From Buxus sempervirens (taxonomy: Eukaryota > Streptophyta > Magnoliopsida > Buxales > Buxaceae), in assembly GCA_947561395.2 (NCBI GenBank), contig OX387192.1, positions 6,236,221 to 6,300,220 on the forward strand: a DNA stretch of 64,000 nt, in the 5' to 3' direction. Positions 1 to 11,315 of this stretch are shown piece after piece. A program made the translations under genes and the position numbers. Under the pieces are notes generated by a model. That model made no database searches. It worked only from the letters and a program-made list of their open reading frames with translations, and was not told the origin of the DNA. The first letter of the stretch is position 1. Every line of letters begins with the position of its first letter.

Positions 1-2640
1 CTTGTAAACATAGGCCTAAATGAAACTTAACAAAGTGGTAAAGAGCAAAATAGAAAATATACAGAACACAACAAGATTTATATTATCCAGGCATAACTTG
101 ATCAAACAGAAATGATAGATAAATTAGGAGAGTGGTAATCAATTATATTTATCACGATGTTACCAATGGGCCAATGATTAGACAATAAGAAGTTAGCTTT
201 TGCAGGGTTTGTACATGAATGTCATTCTAAAATATCCTAAACAAGAGTAGCACGCACAGAGCCAGTTGAATTCTTTGTTTCACCATTATCATAGTTTTCT
301 TGCTTGTTTCGTTTTCATAATAATATTATGTTAAAACCATACAACCATCTGCTTGTTTTAGGAAACGAAACTCAGACATGTAAGCAAGTATATTTAAAAT
401 GCATAAAATGGAATGATTATGTGTCAAATACAGAAAATAAAGAGAGGGAAGAACAACACCAGCATTACTTTGGGGGTTCAACTACCAATACCAGATGTTG
501 AGTCATAAACTAACGAAACATTCAATGACTAAAAATAACTCAAATGGCTGACCCCCGAGGAGAAGTTCTAACAGGTCTTCTTATTTTACAAAAATAAAAA
601 AAAAACCCTTTTTTTTTATGAATGAGGTGACAAAAAATTATCAAAGCAACAAGATAGAAAAAATGCACCCAAAAAAAAAAAAAAGGAAAGAAAGGAAATA
701 TAAGATAAGGTCCAAAATTATTCACGAAAAACACAAATACCAACAACATTGGGATCACAGAAAAACACAGGACGCATGCCCATAATTTAACCTAGAATTG
801 GATCCATTGCACCTTCAGAGGTGCATGAGACAAAACCTACAACACTATGATTCAATCTAAAATCAACGCAAACAAATCAAAACATAAACATGCTGATATT
901 AAAAACCAAACCCAACATCAAATACTATTAAATAAAGAGAAAAAAAAGAAAAGAAAAGAAAAGGCTTACCAGATTTGAGACGCGCTATATTCACGCCCTA
1001 GATTATGCTCCTACCCTAGCCTTCGCTTATTCTTGTACTTTCCCTCCTCGAACTTGTCTTTCCTTCCTCCTCTATAAATTCAGAATCCTCTGCGACCAGA
1101 TTTGAGACGCTACAACGTGAGAGAGAAGGTTTCATAGAGAACGAGAAAGAGATGCTATAACAGATTTTCGCAAGAGAATGAGAGAGAGAAAAAGAGGAAT
1201 AGCAGAGGACTTAAATTGCAAAATTCCTCATTAAATTTGAGAGAAAGGCTGAATGGTAGAAAGATAGAGAAGAGGAAGGAATCACTTATAGCTTCCACAC
1301 AAAATCATGTTTGTTTCGTAGTGAGAATAGGATTGGGGCTTCGAAGATAATGACTATTACGGATGGTGATGATGAAAGGGCATAGAGGGATGTTGAAGGA
1401 GATCATCGATTTCTTTGAAAGGGCATAGGGTTTCCTTGTATGAAAAACTAATATCTATGCATACGAAGATCTCAATCTTTTAAAATAAACATATAAGTTT
1501 ACTAAAAATTTTATACAACTTAATACAAATAATCCAGAAACTCCATGTAAGAAATAAAATACTTTCCAATAGAAAAAGCATAAACTATTCTCAAAATTGA
1601 TTTTATTATTTAGAATTATAGCTTGAATATAATATATCTTAAAGAAAACAAAATATAAAATTGGAAAATATAGTTCAACTATGGTATACAAATTAATTTT
1701 AATTTTAAAAAATAATAAGCTTTTTTTAGTTTGTCTCTTTAGGTCCATAATAAAAAATTTATATATGACATTTGTCAAATGATAATCATATAAAAAGAAT
1801 CCCTAGCTACTAATATTTATCCATAAAACAATCTTAAAACAATAGGAAATATTCAAAATTCCATTTAAAATAATAATAATTTAACAAAACAAAAACTGTC
1901 TTAAATATTTTTCCTAATTTTACAAATCCAAAATAATAGACATAAATTTTTGAAGCAAAAATTATAAATCTATTAAAAACTATATAAAAATTTTATTACT
2001 TAAATCACTTTAATATCCTAAAAATCAATCCCAATAAAAACAATTGAGCATGCATGATAGTTTTAACCTAATAAAAATAATGAGAAACATCTACTTTCTT
2101 AAAATAAAAGCAAATAAATCTATTGAAGTTTTTTTTTATAAGTATTTATAAACAATTTTTTGAAAAACTTCACCAAAAAAAATAAACAATTTTTATTTTC
2201 AAAAACTAATGTTAATATATAACAATAACAATTTGTAAAAGTTTGCTTTTTCAATTTAATAATTCTAAAAAAAATTGCTTAAAATTAGAGAAAAAAACCA
2301 TGAAGGTCAAATTTTAACATGCAACACACGTTCACAATTGCTAGTTAAAATGAACATAGGAAGAAAAACAATCCGAACCATTCTAATTCTTTCAATTCGG
2401 ATTCTTTGATTTTGGGTAGACGCCAAATCAATTGGTACTCTTAAGTCCTAAAATTTTTTCCAAGCCCAAGCCAAATCTCTTACGGTTTATGAACCGCAGC
2501 AACCCACACTTGAGTACAGAAGAAAAAGGAAACAGAACCTGAATTGGGAAACATATTCATGAGTCGTTAAGTATTCCCATGGTCCACATCATTATTGTTT
2601 CTTTGTCATCTTCGATCAAAATCACACAATACCACCACTC
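1..2640. other. AT-rich intergenic DNA, no gene seen
   Basis: No convincing coding region is visible on either strand: the open frames are short, rich in F, I, K and N, and look like chance frames of AT-rich DNA. The stretch 1455-2300 is especially A/T-rich with homopolymer runs. A short phrase, CCAGATTTGAGACG, occurs twice (near 969 and 1096), next to CT/GA-rich tracts and a TATAAATT at about 1071. This could be an unrecognised transcription start or an old repeat, but nothing more can be supported. Confidence 0.6.
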
Positions 2641-2804
2641 CTGAATCTTAATACTTTCTCATGCGAAAATTGTCGCCCTGTGCTTTATTTTCTTATAATG
2701 GGAAGAAAGAACATGAAAAAGAAGGACAAGCTAAAGCCAACCTACTTCGCCAAATCCCAACCACTAAGATATCATCCATGTTGCATGTATTGGTGTCTTT
2801 TGAC

Positions 2805-2892
2805 TTCCCTATAACACATCAACTCCTCACAAGCCACAACAGTTTGTACCTTAAACTTCTTTCTTCATTCCTGATCCAAGTCTATTCTTCAC
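2805..2892 (+). promoter_or_regulatory. Putative TATA box and 5' UTR of the SSL gene
   Basis: A CTATAA element lies near 2811, about 80 bases before the start codon at 2893. It is followed by a CA-rich leader without an intervening ATG close to the start. The spacing fits a plant core promoter with a transcription start near 2840. This is inferred from sequence only. Confidence 0.35.
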
Positions 2893-4613
2893 ATGGAGAA
2901 GAAAAACCCATTCAAAGATGAGGTCCTGTTGCAGCATCCCCTTCTCCTCCTCCTGGTTCTAGTTGTGTCCCTACTTTACATGGACCCTTTTCATGCTGGT
3001 CCACTAGGAGGCCATGACTACAGACCTGTGAAGCACAATTGGGCACCATACAAGGAGGTCATGGAGAATTGGCCCCATGACAACCGGAGCCGTTTAGCGA
3101 CCGGAAAATTGGAGTTCGTAGACGAAGTTTATGGCCCCGAATCATTAGAGTTCGATAAGATGGGAAGAGGACCTTACGCAGGGCTGGCCGATGGCCGCGT
3201 CGTCCGTTGGATGGGTGAAACTGTTGGATGGGAGACATTTGCACTCGTTACACCGAGTTGGTGAGTTCAAACATGAGTAATAAGAAAAATTAAACATGCA
3301 CACATGCTATATGGTCTTAACTGATAATACATCCTTATTGTGCAAAAATGATTCTCAAATAGGTCAGCTGATCGGTGTGCGAACGGCATCGAGTCAACCA
3401 AGTCTAAGCAATCCAAGCTTGAGCAGAAGTGTGGCCGGCCCCTGGGACTAAGGTTTGACAGGGAGAGTGGTGCCTTGTATATAGCTGACTCTTACCATGG
3501 GCTCATGGTTGTTGGGCCAGAAGGAGGAGTTGCTACCCCTTTGGCAACCCATGTTGAAGGGAAGCCTATTCTCTTTGCAAATGACCTTGATATACACAGA
3601 AATGGTTCTATTTTCTTCACTGATACTAGCAAGAGATACAACAGATTGTGAGTATTGACTGTTATTAACTTTATTTTATTTTACCTTTCTTCTTGAACTG
3701 AGTGGCAAAGTGTTTGTTACAGGAACCATTTCCTCATTTTGTTGGAAGGAGAAGCCACTGGTAGGCTTCTTAGATATGACCCCACTACTAAAAAAACTCA
3801 TATTGTCTTAGATGGTCTGGCTTTTCCAAATGGAGTCCAGTTATCCAAGAACCAAAGCTTTCTCCTGTTCACAGAGACCACCAATTGCAGGTTCAGTTCT
3901 CTTCTCCAGATTCTCTCTCCAGCTTCTTGTTGGTATACATCACCCAAGCTCAATTTTGAGGACTTGTTATACCAAGAACAAAACATTTTTTTAAACCATT
4001 TGGAAAATGAACTTTTCAAATACTGATCTTGCAGAGCTTTGTCATTCATGAAATAGCGAAATTAGTTGTATAACATCCAGTGTCCTGTACTTTTATGCAT
4101 TGATCTCAGTATCTTTTTCTGCAACAATGAATAGAGACACATGCAAAAAAATTATGTATGCACATATGAAAACTCTTTTCCATGGTCTAAATTATGTTTA
4201 TGACATGTTACAGGGTAATGAGATATTGGCTAGAGGGATCTAAGGCCGGAAAAATGGAAGTTGTGGCAAATCTGCCGGGATTCCCCGACAATGTAAGACT
4301 CAATGAGAAAGGCCAGTTCTGGGTTGCGATTGATTGTTGCCGAACAGCAGCTCAAGAAGTCCTCTCTTCCTATCCATGGTTGAAAAGCTTATACTTCCGG
4401 CTGCCGCTGCGAATTAATTTCTTGGCAAGGTTGATGGGGATGAAGATGTATACAGTCATTTCCTTATTCAATCAGGAGGGTGAGATCTTGGAAGTTCTTG
4501 AAGATCGGAAGGGTGAAGTCATGAAACTCGTGAGCGAAGTGAAAGAGGTGAATGGAAAGCTATGGATTGGAACAGTGGCTCATAACCACATTGCAACTCT
4601 GCCTTATCCTTAA
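2893..4613 (+). CDS. Strictosidine synthase-like (SSL) protein, four exons
   Basis: Exons at 2893-3260, 3363-3647, 3723-3890 and 4214-4613 are joined by GT-AG introns and keep one frame for 406 codons plus stop. The N-terminus has a hydrophobic segment (about residues 15-30, L/V-rich), a signal anchor or signal peptide typical of this family. The body has family hallmarks: CGRPLGLRF, LYIADSYHGL, VVGPEGG, FANDLDIH, FFTDTS, LLRYDP, FPNGV, and the C-terminal block GFPDNVR..GQFWVAI. These belong to the six-bladed beta-propeller of the SSL / adipocyte plasma membrane-associated protein family. True strictosidine synthase condenses tryptamine and secologanin. Most SSL members do not, and are secretory-pathway or vacuolar hydrolase-like proteins of uncertain substrate. 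I infer a generic SSL here, not an alkaloid enzyme. The length is normal and no break is seen. The start was chosen because it precedes the hydrophobic segment and gives the family-typical N-terminus. Confidence 0.93.
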
Positions 4614-4813
4614 TTTGGTATGAGATTCCATTGTGCTGTATGGTCTTCTAATTTCCGTGTGCAGTTTTCTGATATTGGGACCGATTACTGACTTGCCATA
4701 TGCTAATCATATTGCCAAAGAAGGCTAAATCATAAACTAATCCAAACAAGTATGATTATTACTAATAGGTTTATAAGCTTTAATTAGCAATTTTAAAATT
4801 TATGATTTAGGAT
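4614..4813. other. 3' flank of the SSL gene
   Basis: AT-rich sequence follows the stop codon and would contain the 3' UTR. No standard AATAAA signal stands out, and nothing else was recognised before the MITE. Confidence 0.4.
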
Positions 4814-4816
4814 TCA

Positions 4817-5929
4817 GGCTCTGTTTGGTAACACTTTTGCTTTCTTGCTTTCAAAAGCAAGAAAGCAAAAAAGTATTTTTTTGCTTTTCAGAAGATTTTT
4901 TGCTTTTCAGAAGATCTTTTGTTGAAGTAAAGTTGTTTGGTAAACTTTTGCTTTGCTGCTAAAAAGCATGTTTAATAACTACAGTAGCATATAAATTGCT
5001 TTTATATATGATTATCATAAACAAATGATGCATTCTACTTAAAAATATACTTGACGTATATTGTAAAGGGTTGAGCAATAATCGGGTTAGTTCAAGTTGA
5101 ATTTGTTTATTGGTGGGTTGGGAAAACCCAAAACCAAACCCAACTCGCCAATAATTGGGTTCAACCCACCAATCCGATTAAAATTTTTTATTTTTTAATT
5201 TTAAAAAATACACCAATAGAAAATAATGTGAATTATTGATATAATTTAGGGTTAAACGAGCCATTATCAAGTTAAATGGGTCATCATCGAGTTAAACAGG
5301 TCAGGTTAAACAAGTCATTATCGGGTTAAACAGATCATTATTGGGTTAAACAGGTCATTATTGGGTTAAACAAGCCATTATCAGGTTAAACGGGTTGTTA
5401 TTGTGTTATCAAGTTAAACAAGTCATTACCAGGTTAAACGAGCCATTATTGTGTTAAACAGATCATTATCGGGTTGAATAAATCATTATCAGGTTAAGTG
5501 GGTTGTTATCAGATTAAACGGATCATTATTGTGTTAAACAGGTCATTATCAGGTTAAACAGATCATTATTGAACTAAATTCCAGTTGACCCGAATTCGAA
5601 TGGATTACTGAATCCCCAACGCGAAGCCAACCCAACTATTACACGGATCAACTCGAACTCGTTTATTCGGGTTAGATTGGATATGATGGGTTAATTTTTT
5701 CCCCGCTTCGTCTAGTTTTGTGTCGAGGGTTTTAGAAGCAAAAAAATAAATTTATAGTTAAAGTGAGAAGCAACATTTCTATGCTTCTTCTAAAAAGCAA
5801 CGAAATTGCTTTTTTGCTTCTTATAAATTGCTTCATATGTGCATAACCAAACGACACTTTTGTTTTCGAAAGTAATTTTTCGCTTTCAAAAACAAAAAAA
5901 CACTTCTAAAAAGCGTTACCAACGATACC
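4817..5929. mobile_element. MITE, PIF/Harbinger (Tourist)-like, 1.1 kb
   Basis: The left end GGCTCTGTTTGGTAAC and the reverse complement of the right end (GGTATCGTTGGTAACG) form an imperfect terminal inverted repeat that continues into TTTGCTTTC / GAAAG-type sequence on both sides. The trinucleotide TCA flanks both ends (4814-4816 and 5930-5932), consistent with the 3-bp TNA target duplications of PIF/Harbinger elements. There is no transposase frame, so it is non-autonomous. At 1.1 kb it is long for a MITE because of an internal repeat array. The superfamily call rests on TIR style and target length only. Confidence 0.6.
5235..5580 (+). repeat. Degenerate ~20-bp tandem array inside the MITE
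   Basis: About 15 diverged copies of a unit like GGGTTAAACAGGTCATTATT follow one another, with single-base variants (AGGTTAAAC, GTGTTAAAC, GGTTGTTATT). The divergence suggests an old array. Whether it was in the MITE at insertion or expanded later cannot be told. Confidence 0.8.
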
Positions 5930-6167
5930 TCAATTTATTTTCTTTTACAAAATCCTAAGGTCTAATCTTATTATGCAAATTGTAGGGTTTTAGATACTTA
6001 CCAGTAAAAGAATCTAAACCTGAAATATGCAACGGAATCAAAGGATCATGAATCGGATTACACCAATGTCTAGAAAATCTGATAAACAGAGTTTTCTTTG
6101 TTTTCCACAATGTAAATCTTTTCTTTTTCTAGTCAATGCATCTCACTATGCAGTTAGTAAAATAAGT

Positions 6168-6598
6168 CTAATATCTCGGTAAACCAAGCTCATGAAAAAT
6201 GATAAATCGGTTTGGAGTGTCACCTTCGTAGGCTTCATCAGTCACCCCATTTTCATTTGGATTGAGTGGAAGCGACAGGTTAAGGTCATCATCACCTGAA
6301 TCAGCATCCTCCGTTTTGAATTTTTCTGCGGCATCATCTTCCTCAATATCTCCCGCTTCTGAAGGAGGAGAGCCATAAATGGAATCAGTGATGAAGTATT
6401 CGTCGTATCTTCTGATTCATCCGTCATATCCCTTCTTCAACAAGGAATTCATCTTTGTGTGGGCCTTCAACAAAAAACATTAGTTCTTCTCTACCACGAA
6501 TTATGTCAGCCATAAGATCTTCCCTATCCGCGCACTCGACTTGAAAGAACCCGGGATCTTCCTCAGTGGAAGATTTGACTTCGCACACATCGTCCCTG
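6168..6598 (-). pseudogene. Coding-like exon or gene remnant, acidic, unrecognised
   Basis: Reading the - strand, a strong 3' splice site (a long T-rich tract ending in CAG) abuts 6598. It is followed by an acidic coding-like stretch with local motifs such as EEDPGFFQVECADRED and VEGPHKDEF. A second coding-like stretch in another frame has SPPSEAGDIEEDDAAEKF and ends near 6168 (..FHELGLPRY, then stop). The change of frame near 6430 means either a frameshift (pseudogene) or an intron I cannot place. I do not recognise the family. Low-complexity acidic composition can mislead, so this is tentative. Confidence 0.35.
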
Positions 6599-6654
6599 CT
6601 GAAAAAATAAAAATATCGAAATTTAGAAAGAGAGATAAAGAGAGAAAAAAATTA

Positions 6655-7060
6655 GCCGAAGTGTCCAGTAATTAAAAGGGAATTTCTTCTTTTGCAAGCC
6701 TGGACCGTCAATCATCACAACAATCCTTTTACTCCAGCGATTTCAAGCTGAAGTGCCTGGTGATGAAAGTAGTCACGATATGCTTACCTGGGAATGAATG
6801 GCAACTGATAGACTAATTCAAGCGAAAAAATTTCAATCAATCAGCTGGTCTATCAACTTTGAAATCCAAGCTCAGCAAAGTTGCACACTGAAAGCTTGGA
6901 CGGCCTGGATTATCCACTGAATGAGATGAAGAACTCATTCAGTGGGATTCTTACCTTGGACGGCCTGGATTAGGCCATCTGAATGAGATGACGAACTCAG
7001 CAAAAAGGGAATTCCCTCTTTTGTAAGCTTTGAATGAGATGACAAACTCTGTTCAAATTA
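6655..7060. repeat. Local short duplications downstream of L15
   Basis: Several phrases recur within 400 bp: GAATGAGATGA(C/A)(A/G)AACTC three times (about 6919-7045), TTGGACGGCCTGGATTA twice (about 6897 and 6956), and a block like AAAAGGGAATT..CTTTTG(C/T)AAGC twice (about 6675 and 7005). They look like slipped or overlapping tandem duplications, now diverged. No coding potential is seen. Confidence 0.6.
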
Positions 7061-7126
7061 ATCAAAATACATTACAAGAAATGAATACAGTGAGATTCTC
7101 TCAAAAATCATAGTTGACAATGTGAC

Positions 7127-10100
7127 TCAAGTAGAAGCAGTATCACTGGCCGCAGCTGCTGCAGCTCTTTTCTTAGCAAAGTACTCTTCAGCACGGGCAA
7201 GGTTTTTTGCAACTGCTGCATTGATCCACTTCTTTCGGCCAGGCAATAGTGTGAGCGAACAACCAGCAGCCTCAAGCTTCTCCTTTGCAGATGCTGAAAT
7301 AGCACGGGCCTTTATGTCTAGTTTCACATTCAATTCTCCATCTCCTAGAATCTGTAAGCAAGTGGTAAATGATCAGCAATATATCCAGAAACACAAACAC
7401 AAGGATCACTATGTTTCCAGGATTTTAAGTCACAAAAACAGTTATCCAGCTGTCTGTTCTTGCAGTTACAGTGCATCTCTAGTAAACATAAATACAAATT
7501 GACCAGTACGTGGCATGTAAGAGCTAAATCCTTCTGCTTAATCTCAAATTCTTTCCGACTGTTTAAATTCATAAAAATAAAGTTATTTGTTAGCAAAGCA
7601 AGTTTAACAATCACAGGATCAACCAAATAACCAATATTGAGAATGTCAAAGACAAATCCACCCTGATTCAGGATTTAAGCACCAATGGTTGTACTGCCTA
7701 TATAGGGTACATTGTCTGAGTGGAGACCAACACAATCCTTTATAAGCACAGGAAGTTTCACAATATGTGCCTTTTCCATTGAATTCCAATGATGTAAGAA
7801 TATCATAAGCCAAAGGCCACTACTGAGTTTTGCGAATTGTATTTTGATATGATTTGAGAATGTTTTTGCATTGAATGCCATCATATAATTGTAGCAGATA
7901 CAACATGTCATATTGGTGTTGAAATCTCTACCGTGTTGCTCAACGGTCAAAAAGGAGGGCTAGACCTCCTTCACAAAAAGCAGGTAATATTATTATTGTT
8001 CAATGCTTGTTGAATGAATGCATAAATAAGGGTCATCCTACATATGTTAACATATTTCTTATCCATAATTTATACGTGAACAAAATTTTTTAATATCATG
8101 CATCAGTTCAATCATTCTCTAATCCTTAACTACTAGGCAAAGTTGCTACACAGGCTAAATTTTGCCTCTGACAACCTCTATTACAATCAACGTAATTAGA
8201 ATCTTTTTATGCATATTAATCATTTTTGCAATTGTTATTATTATTGTTATTTTTGTAATTTTGCATCACATAGGTGACATTTTAAGCCTTGGTCTTTATA
8301 ACTATGATTTTTATGACATCCATCTTAGCTGGTTCCAATAAATTTTTTATAATTACAATATTATTTTTAAATTTATAGTCTTATATTTACTTTGAATTTT
8401 ATTTAGCAATTAAACTTTTAATTTATCCAAGAAACTAAATTGATCATTAAGTAAATATATGCAATCATCAATATGGTTGAAAAGACTAACAGAAGCTTTC
8501 AAACATATTCAGTTTTTCTCAAACTTAACCTTGTCCTTCACACCCCTTCCTTCATCCATCTAGCAATCTATATTTACATATATTTCATTTCCATGTAAAA
8601 CTGGTTCCTTCACAGTATGTCTTATTATTCCACCCAAACAGAGAGAAAAAACAAAAAAGACAACCATTTATGCTATTAGTACTTGTGCTTGCTCTGCTAT
8701 TCTGCTCAAGCTTGGCTGGAATCAATTAACCGTCACATGGCTGACCGGCAGCTAAAAAGGGAATAAAATTCAATTCCAACAAAAAATTGTATGTCGACTG
8801 GGATAATTCTAATTGTTTTTTCCAAAGCTAAGATATCCATGTGGGCAGTTCATCCCTTTCAAATATGTACAACCAAGAGGTGCACCATTCTCTTTCATAT
8901 GTATGTGTGTGTGCATGTGTATAAACACGTATGGCAAGTGAGTACATTTAATGAGTAAAATAAAGCCATACCTTTAGTGGAAGTCTCCTTTCTCTTCCTG
9001 ATGGATTGATCAAACCCTTCTTCTTTAAGGACTCCAACGACACCTCTTCTCCATCTTCAAATCCTGCTGCTGCTATGTCTTTTAAATTCACAGGGACAAA
9101 CTTGGGTAGTCCCGCATGCATTCCTTGTTGAACAAATAAAATGAAAATCAGCATTCATGACTCACAAAATAATGTACGCATTTATCAAATGGCCTGTTAT
9201 CAATGCATAGTTCTTCAACGTAACACATAAAAAACCATTATGTAGAACTACACAAATATAGGATGCACTTCAAGTTTAAAGAAGGAATCTGCAATTTTTT
9301 CTCTGCAAGTAGTTGCAAGATAATTCACTGTCTCACATGTTGTGTTGGTAAATTTTTCCAGCTCAAGAAAGTCTGAATCGTGTAATCCTCATTTTCAAAC
9401 GGTTGCTTTAAGACACATCCAAAAGGTCTGAAAAAGTATTTATGGGGGTGAGTTTTTGATATTTGCACCCTATCAAATTAAGGAACCATGGCAACAGCCC
9501 AAACTGATCATATACAAATTGTATAAATGAAACCAGTATTTCCGTTCTGTCCTGGAAAAAGTAAGCTAAATATTTCTCACAAATCTAACAAATAACAGTA
9601 TGGTAGACAGACATGAAAGCAAGATCTTAATACACACATATGAGAGATGCCCTTGTAATCTTACCATAAACCAACAATTATTGAATATGCTTATACCATG
9701 TTTTTTGAATTCTAGTAACATGATGAGCAATAATATCAAAGTATATCTATTTAAGCATAATAAAGGATATACGGAGCATAAAAAAAATCCAGGAAAGAAA
9801 AAACCTTTTTCTTGGTAAAATCTATCAAATTTATCTCAGAGGATCATCATAATACTTAATTGTAGTACTCTTAGAATTTTTTGGTTTATTATGAAAATCA
9901 AGCTCCATTTGATAACCATTTATCATTGCCAACCTCATCTCTAAATGGCAAGGCACATATTGTAGGCAATGATTTTTCACATACACACTTAAAAAAATAT
10001 CAATAAAATGCTGGAAACATACGAATTACAAATAAATCTACATTAAATTGATTTAGGTCTCAATGACATGGAGTATAACCTAACATTCAATTTCCATGTG

Positions 10101-10863
10101 CCAAGTATATGATGCATGTTCTCCAGAACCAGGTTCATTTCATACAAGTTCTTCTAAAACACATATTATTGTTTAATATTAAGTAGATGCCCTTAAATCA
10201 ACCAGCATCAACCAAAGCCAATATATGAATGAACCACATAAGAAACTGACTGTCCAATCTATAAACACAATATCGTAAAGAGGAAATCATAGTAATGGAG
10301 AAGCAAGAAATAAAGGAAGAGATACCTCCTGCAATCCCTCTCAATTTGGGAATGCGCCGATAAAGAGGCATCTGGCCACCTTCAAACCCTTTGCGAACAC
10401 CAGGGCCCGACCTCGACTTCTGACCTCTCATACCAAATCCACAACTATTACCTTGACCGGCAGAAATACCCCTTCCCTTCCTCTTACTCCTTTTTCTAGA
10501 GCCTGGTTGAGGACCTAGATTGTCGAGCCGAAACCGAACATCAGAAATTGGAGTAGCAACACCAGTAGCCGAATTAGCCTGACTAATAACAACTAGTGGC
10601 CCTCCTTTTCGGTTCTTAAGATGAAATTTGACTGATGGAAACTGAGATGAGGTTGTCTTAAGATTCCTCAAATCTCCCTGTAAAGAAGAAGAACAAGAGG
10701 AAGATGATAATGATGATAAGGAAATAGAGGGCAATGATTTCACGTTATTTGCTTTGGGTTTCGAGTTTGAGAATATTACCTTGAATAGTGAAGAAGAGTG
10801 ATGAAGGAATAGTGATCTGGTCGGTGTTACAGTCGGTATGTGAAGGGAGAGAATGGCAGCCAT
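7127..10863 (-). CDS. RPL15: Plastid 50S ribosomal protein L15 (nuclear-encoded), three exons
   Basis: On the - strand, exons at 10863-10326, 9123-8972 and 7351-7127 are joined by GT-AG introns (about 1.2 and 1.6 kb) and keep one frame for 304 codons plus stop. The first ~95 residues are rich in S, L and K and lack acidic residues, as expected of a chloroplast transit peptide. The mature part starts near [23 protein letters not shown] and has the L15 signatures [20 protein letters not shown] and [17 protein letters not shown]. Exon 2 has VNLKDI and [26 protein letters not shown]. Exon 3 has the universal L15 C-terminal part ending in an alanine-rich tail ([11 protein letters not shown]). L15 assembles late into the large subunit next to 23S rRNA; here it would act in plastid translation. 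The start at 10863 was chosen because it gives the transit peptide. No break is seen. Confidence 0.95.
7352..8971 (-). other. Intron 2 of plastid L15
   Basis: This AT-rich sequence has a donor GTATGG next to 8972 and an acceptor TTACAG next to 7351. A short CA/TG-rich tract lies near 8905. No nested gene or clear transposon was recognised. Confidence 0.85.
9124..10325 (-). other. Intron 1 of plastid L15
   Basis: The donor GTATCTC adjoins 10326 and the acceptor AACAAG adjoins 9123. The sequence is AT-rich, and I see no recognisable element in it. Confidence 0.85.
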
Positions 10864-11180
10864 GGTGACCGGAGGCCAAACCAAGCAGAGAACAGAGAGC
10901 TCACATGTAACTGATAGAGAAAAATGGATTTACAATTAAGGCCAGTAAATCCAAATAAAGAGGAATACTACTAGGAAGCGCAGGATCTTTTGACCAACCA
11001 TATTAAAGGTCTGATACGAACCTGGTCATGTTATCAAAGTTTTGTTATGTTTCCTTATAATGGCTTCAATTTTTTGAATTCTCACACTTTTTGAGTTCTT
11101 ACTATAAATGTGATATGTAAAGTGATAAAGTTTTAGGGTTTGCTAAACCATTTGATCTATATCATTTAGACCTAAGAGCT

Positions 11181-11315
11181 TGAGCCCTACTCCATTTTTT
11201 TTTTCGGTGGTACAATGGATTGAGGCACTGCTAGTGCATAGCCAGGATTTACACACTCTCACACACATTCCACTCAGGGTGGCAACTAGAAGAACTGCCT
11301 ACCTGAGCCCTACTC
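11181..11315 (-). mobile_element. Short retroposed insertion (SINE-like) with 12-bp target duplications
   Basis: The 12-mer TGAGCCCTACTC occurs at 11181-11192 and 11304-11315 and frames a 111-bp insert. The insert begins with a run of T on the + strand, which is a poly(A) tail on the - strand. Long target duplications plus a tail are the mark of LINE-type retroposition. I see no clear tRNA-type A and B boxes, so it may be a 5'-truncated SINE or a retroposed small RNA. Family unknown. Confidence 0.55.

Noticed and set aside
304-758. Small frames near the left edge
   Set aside because: Low-complexity composition from A/T-rich DNA; no start context, domain or splice structure.
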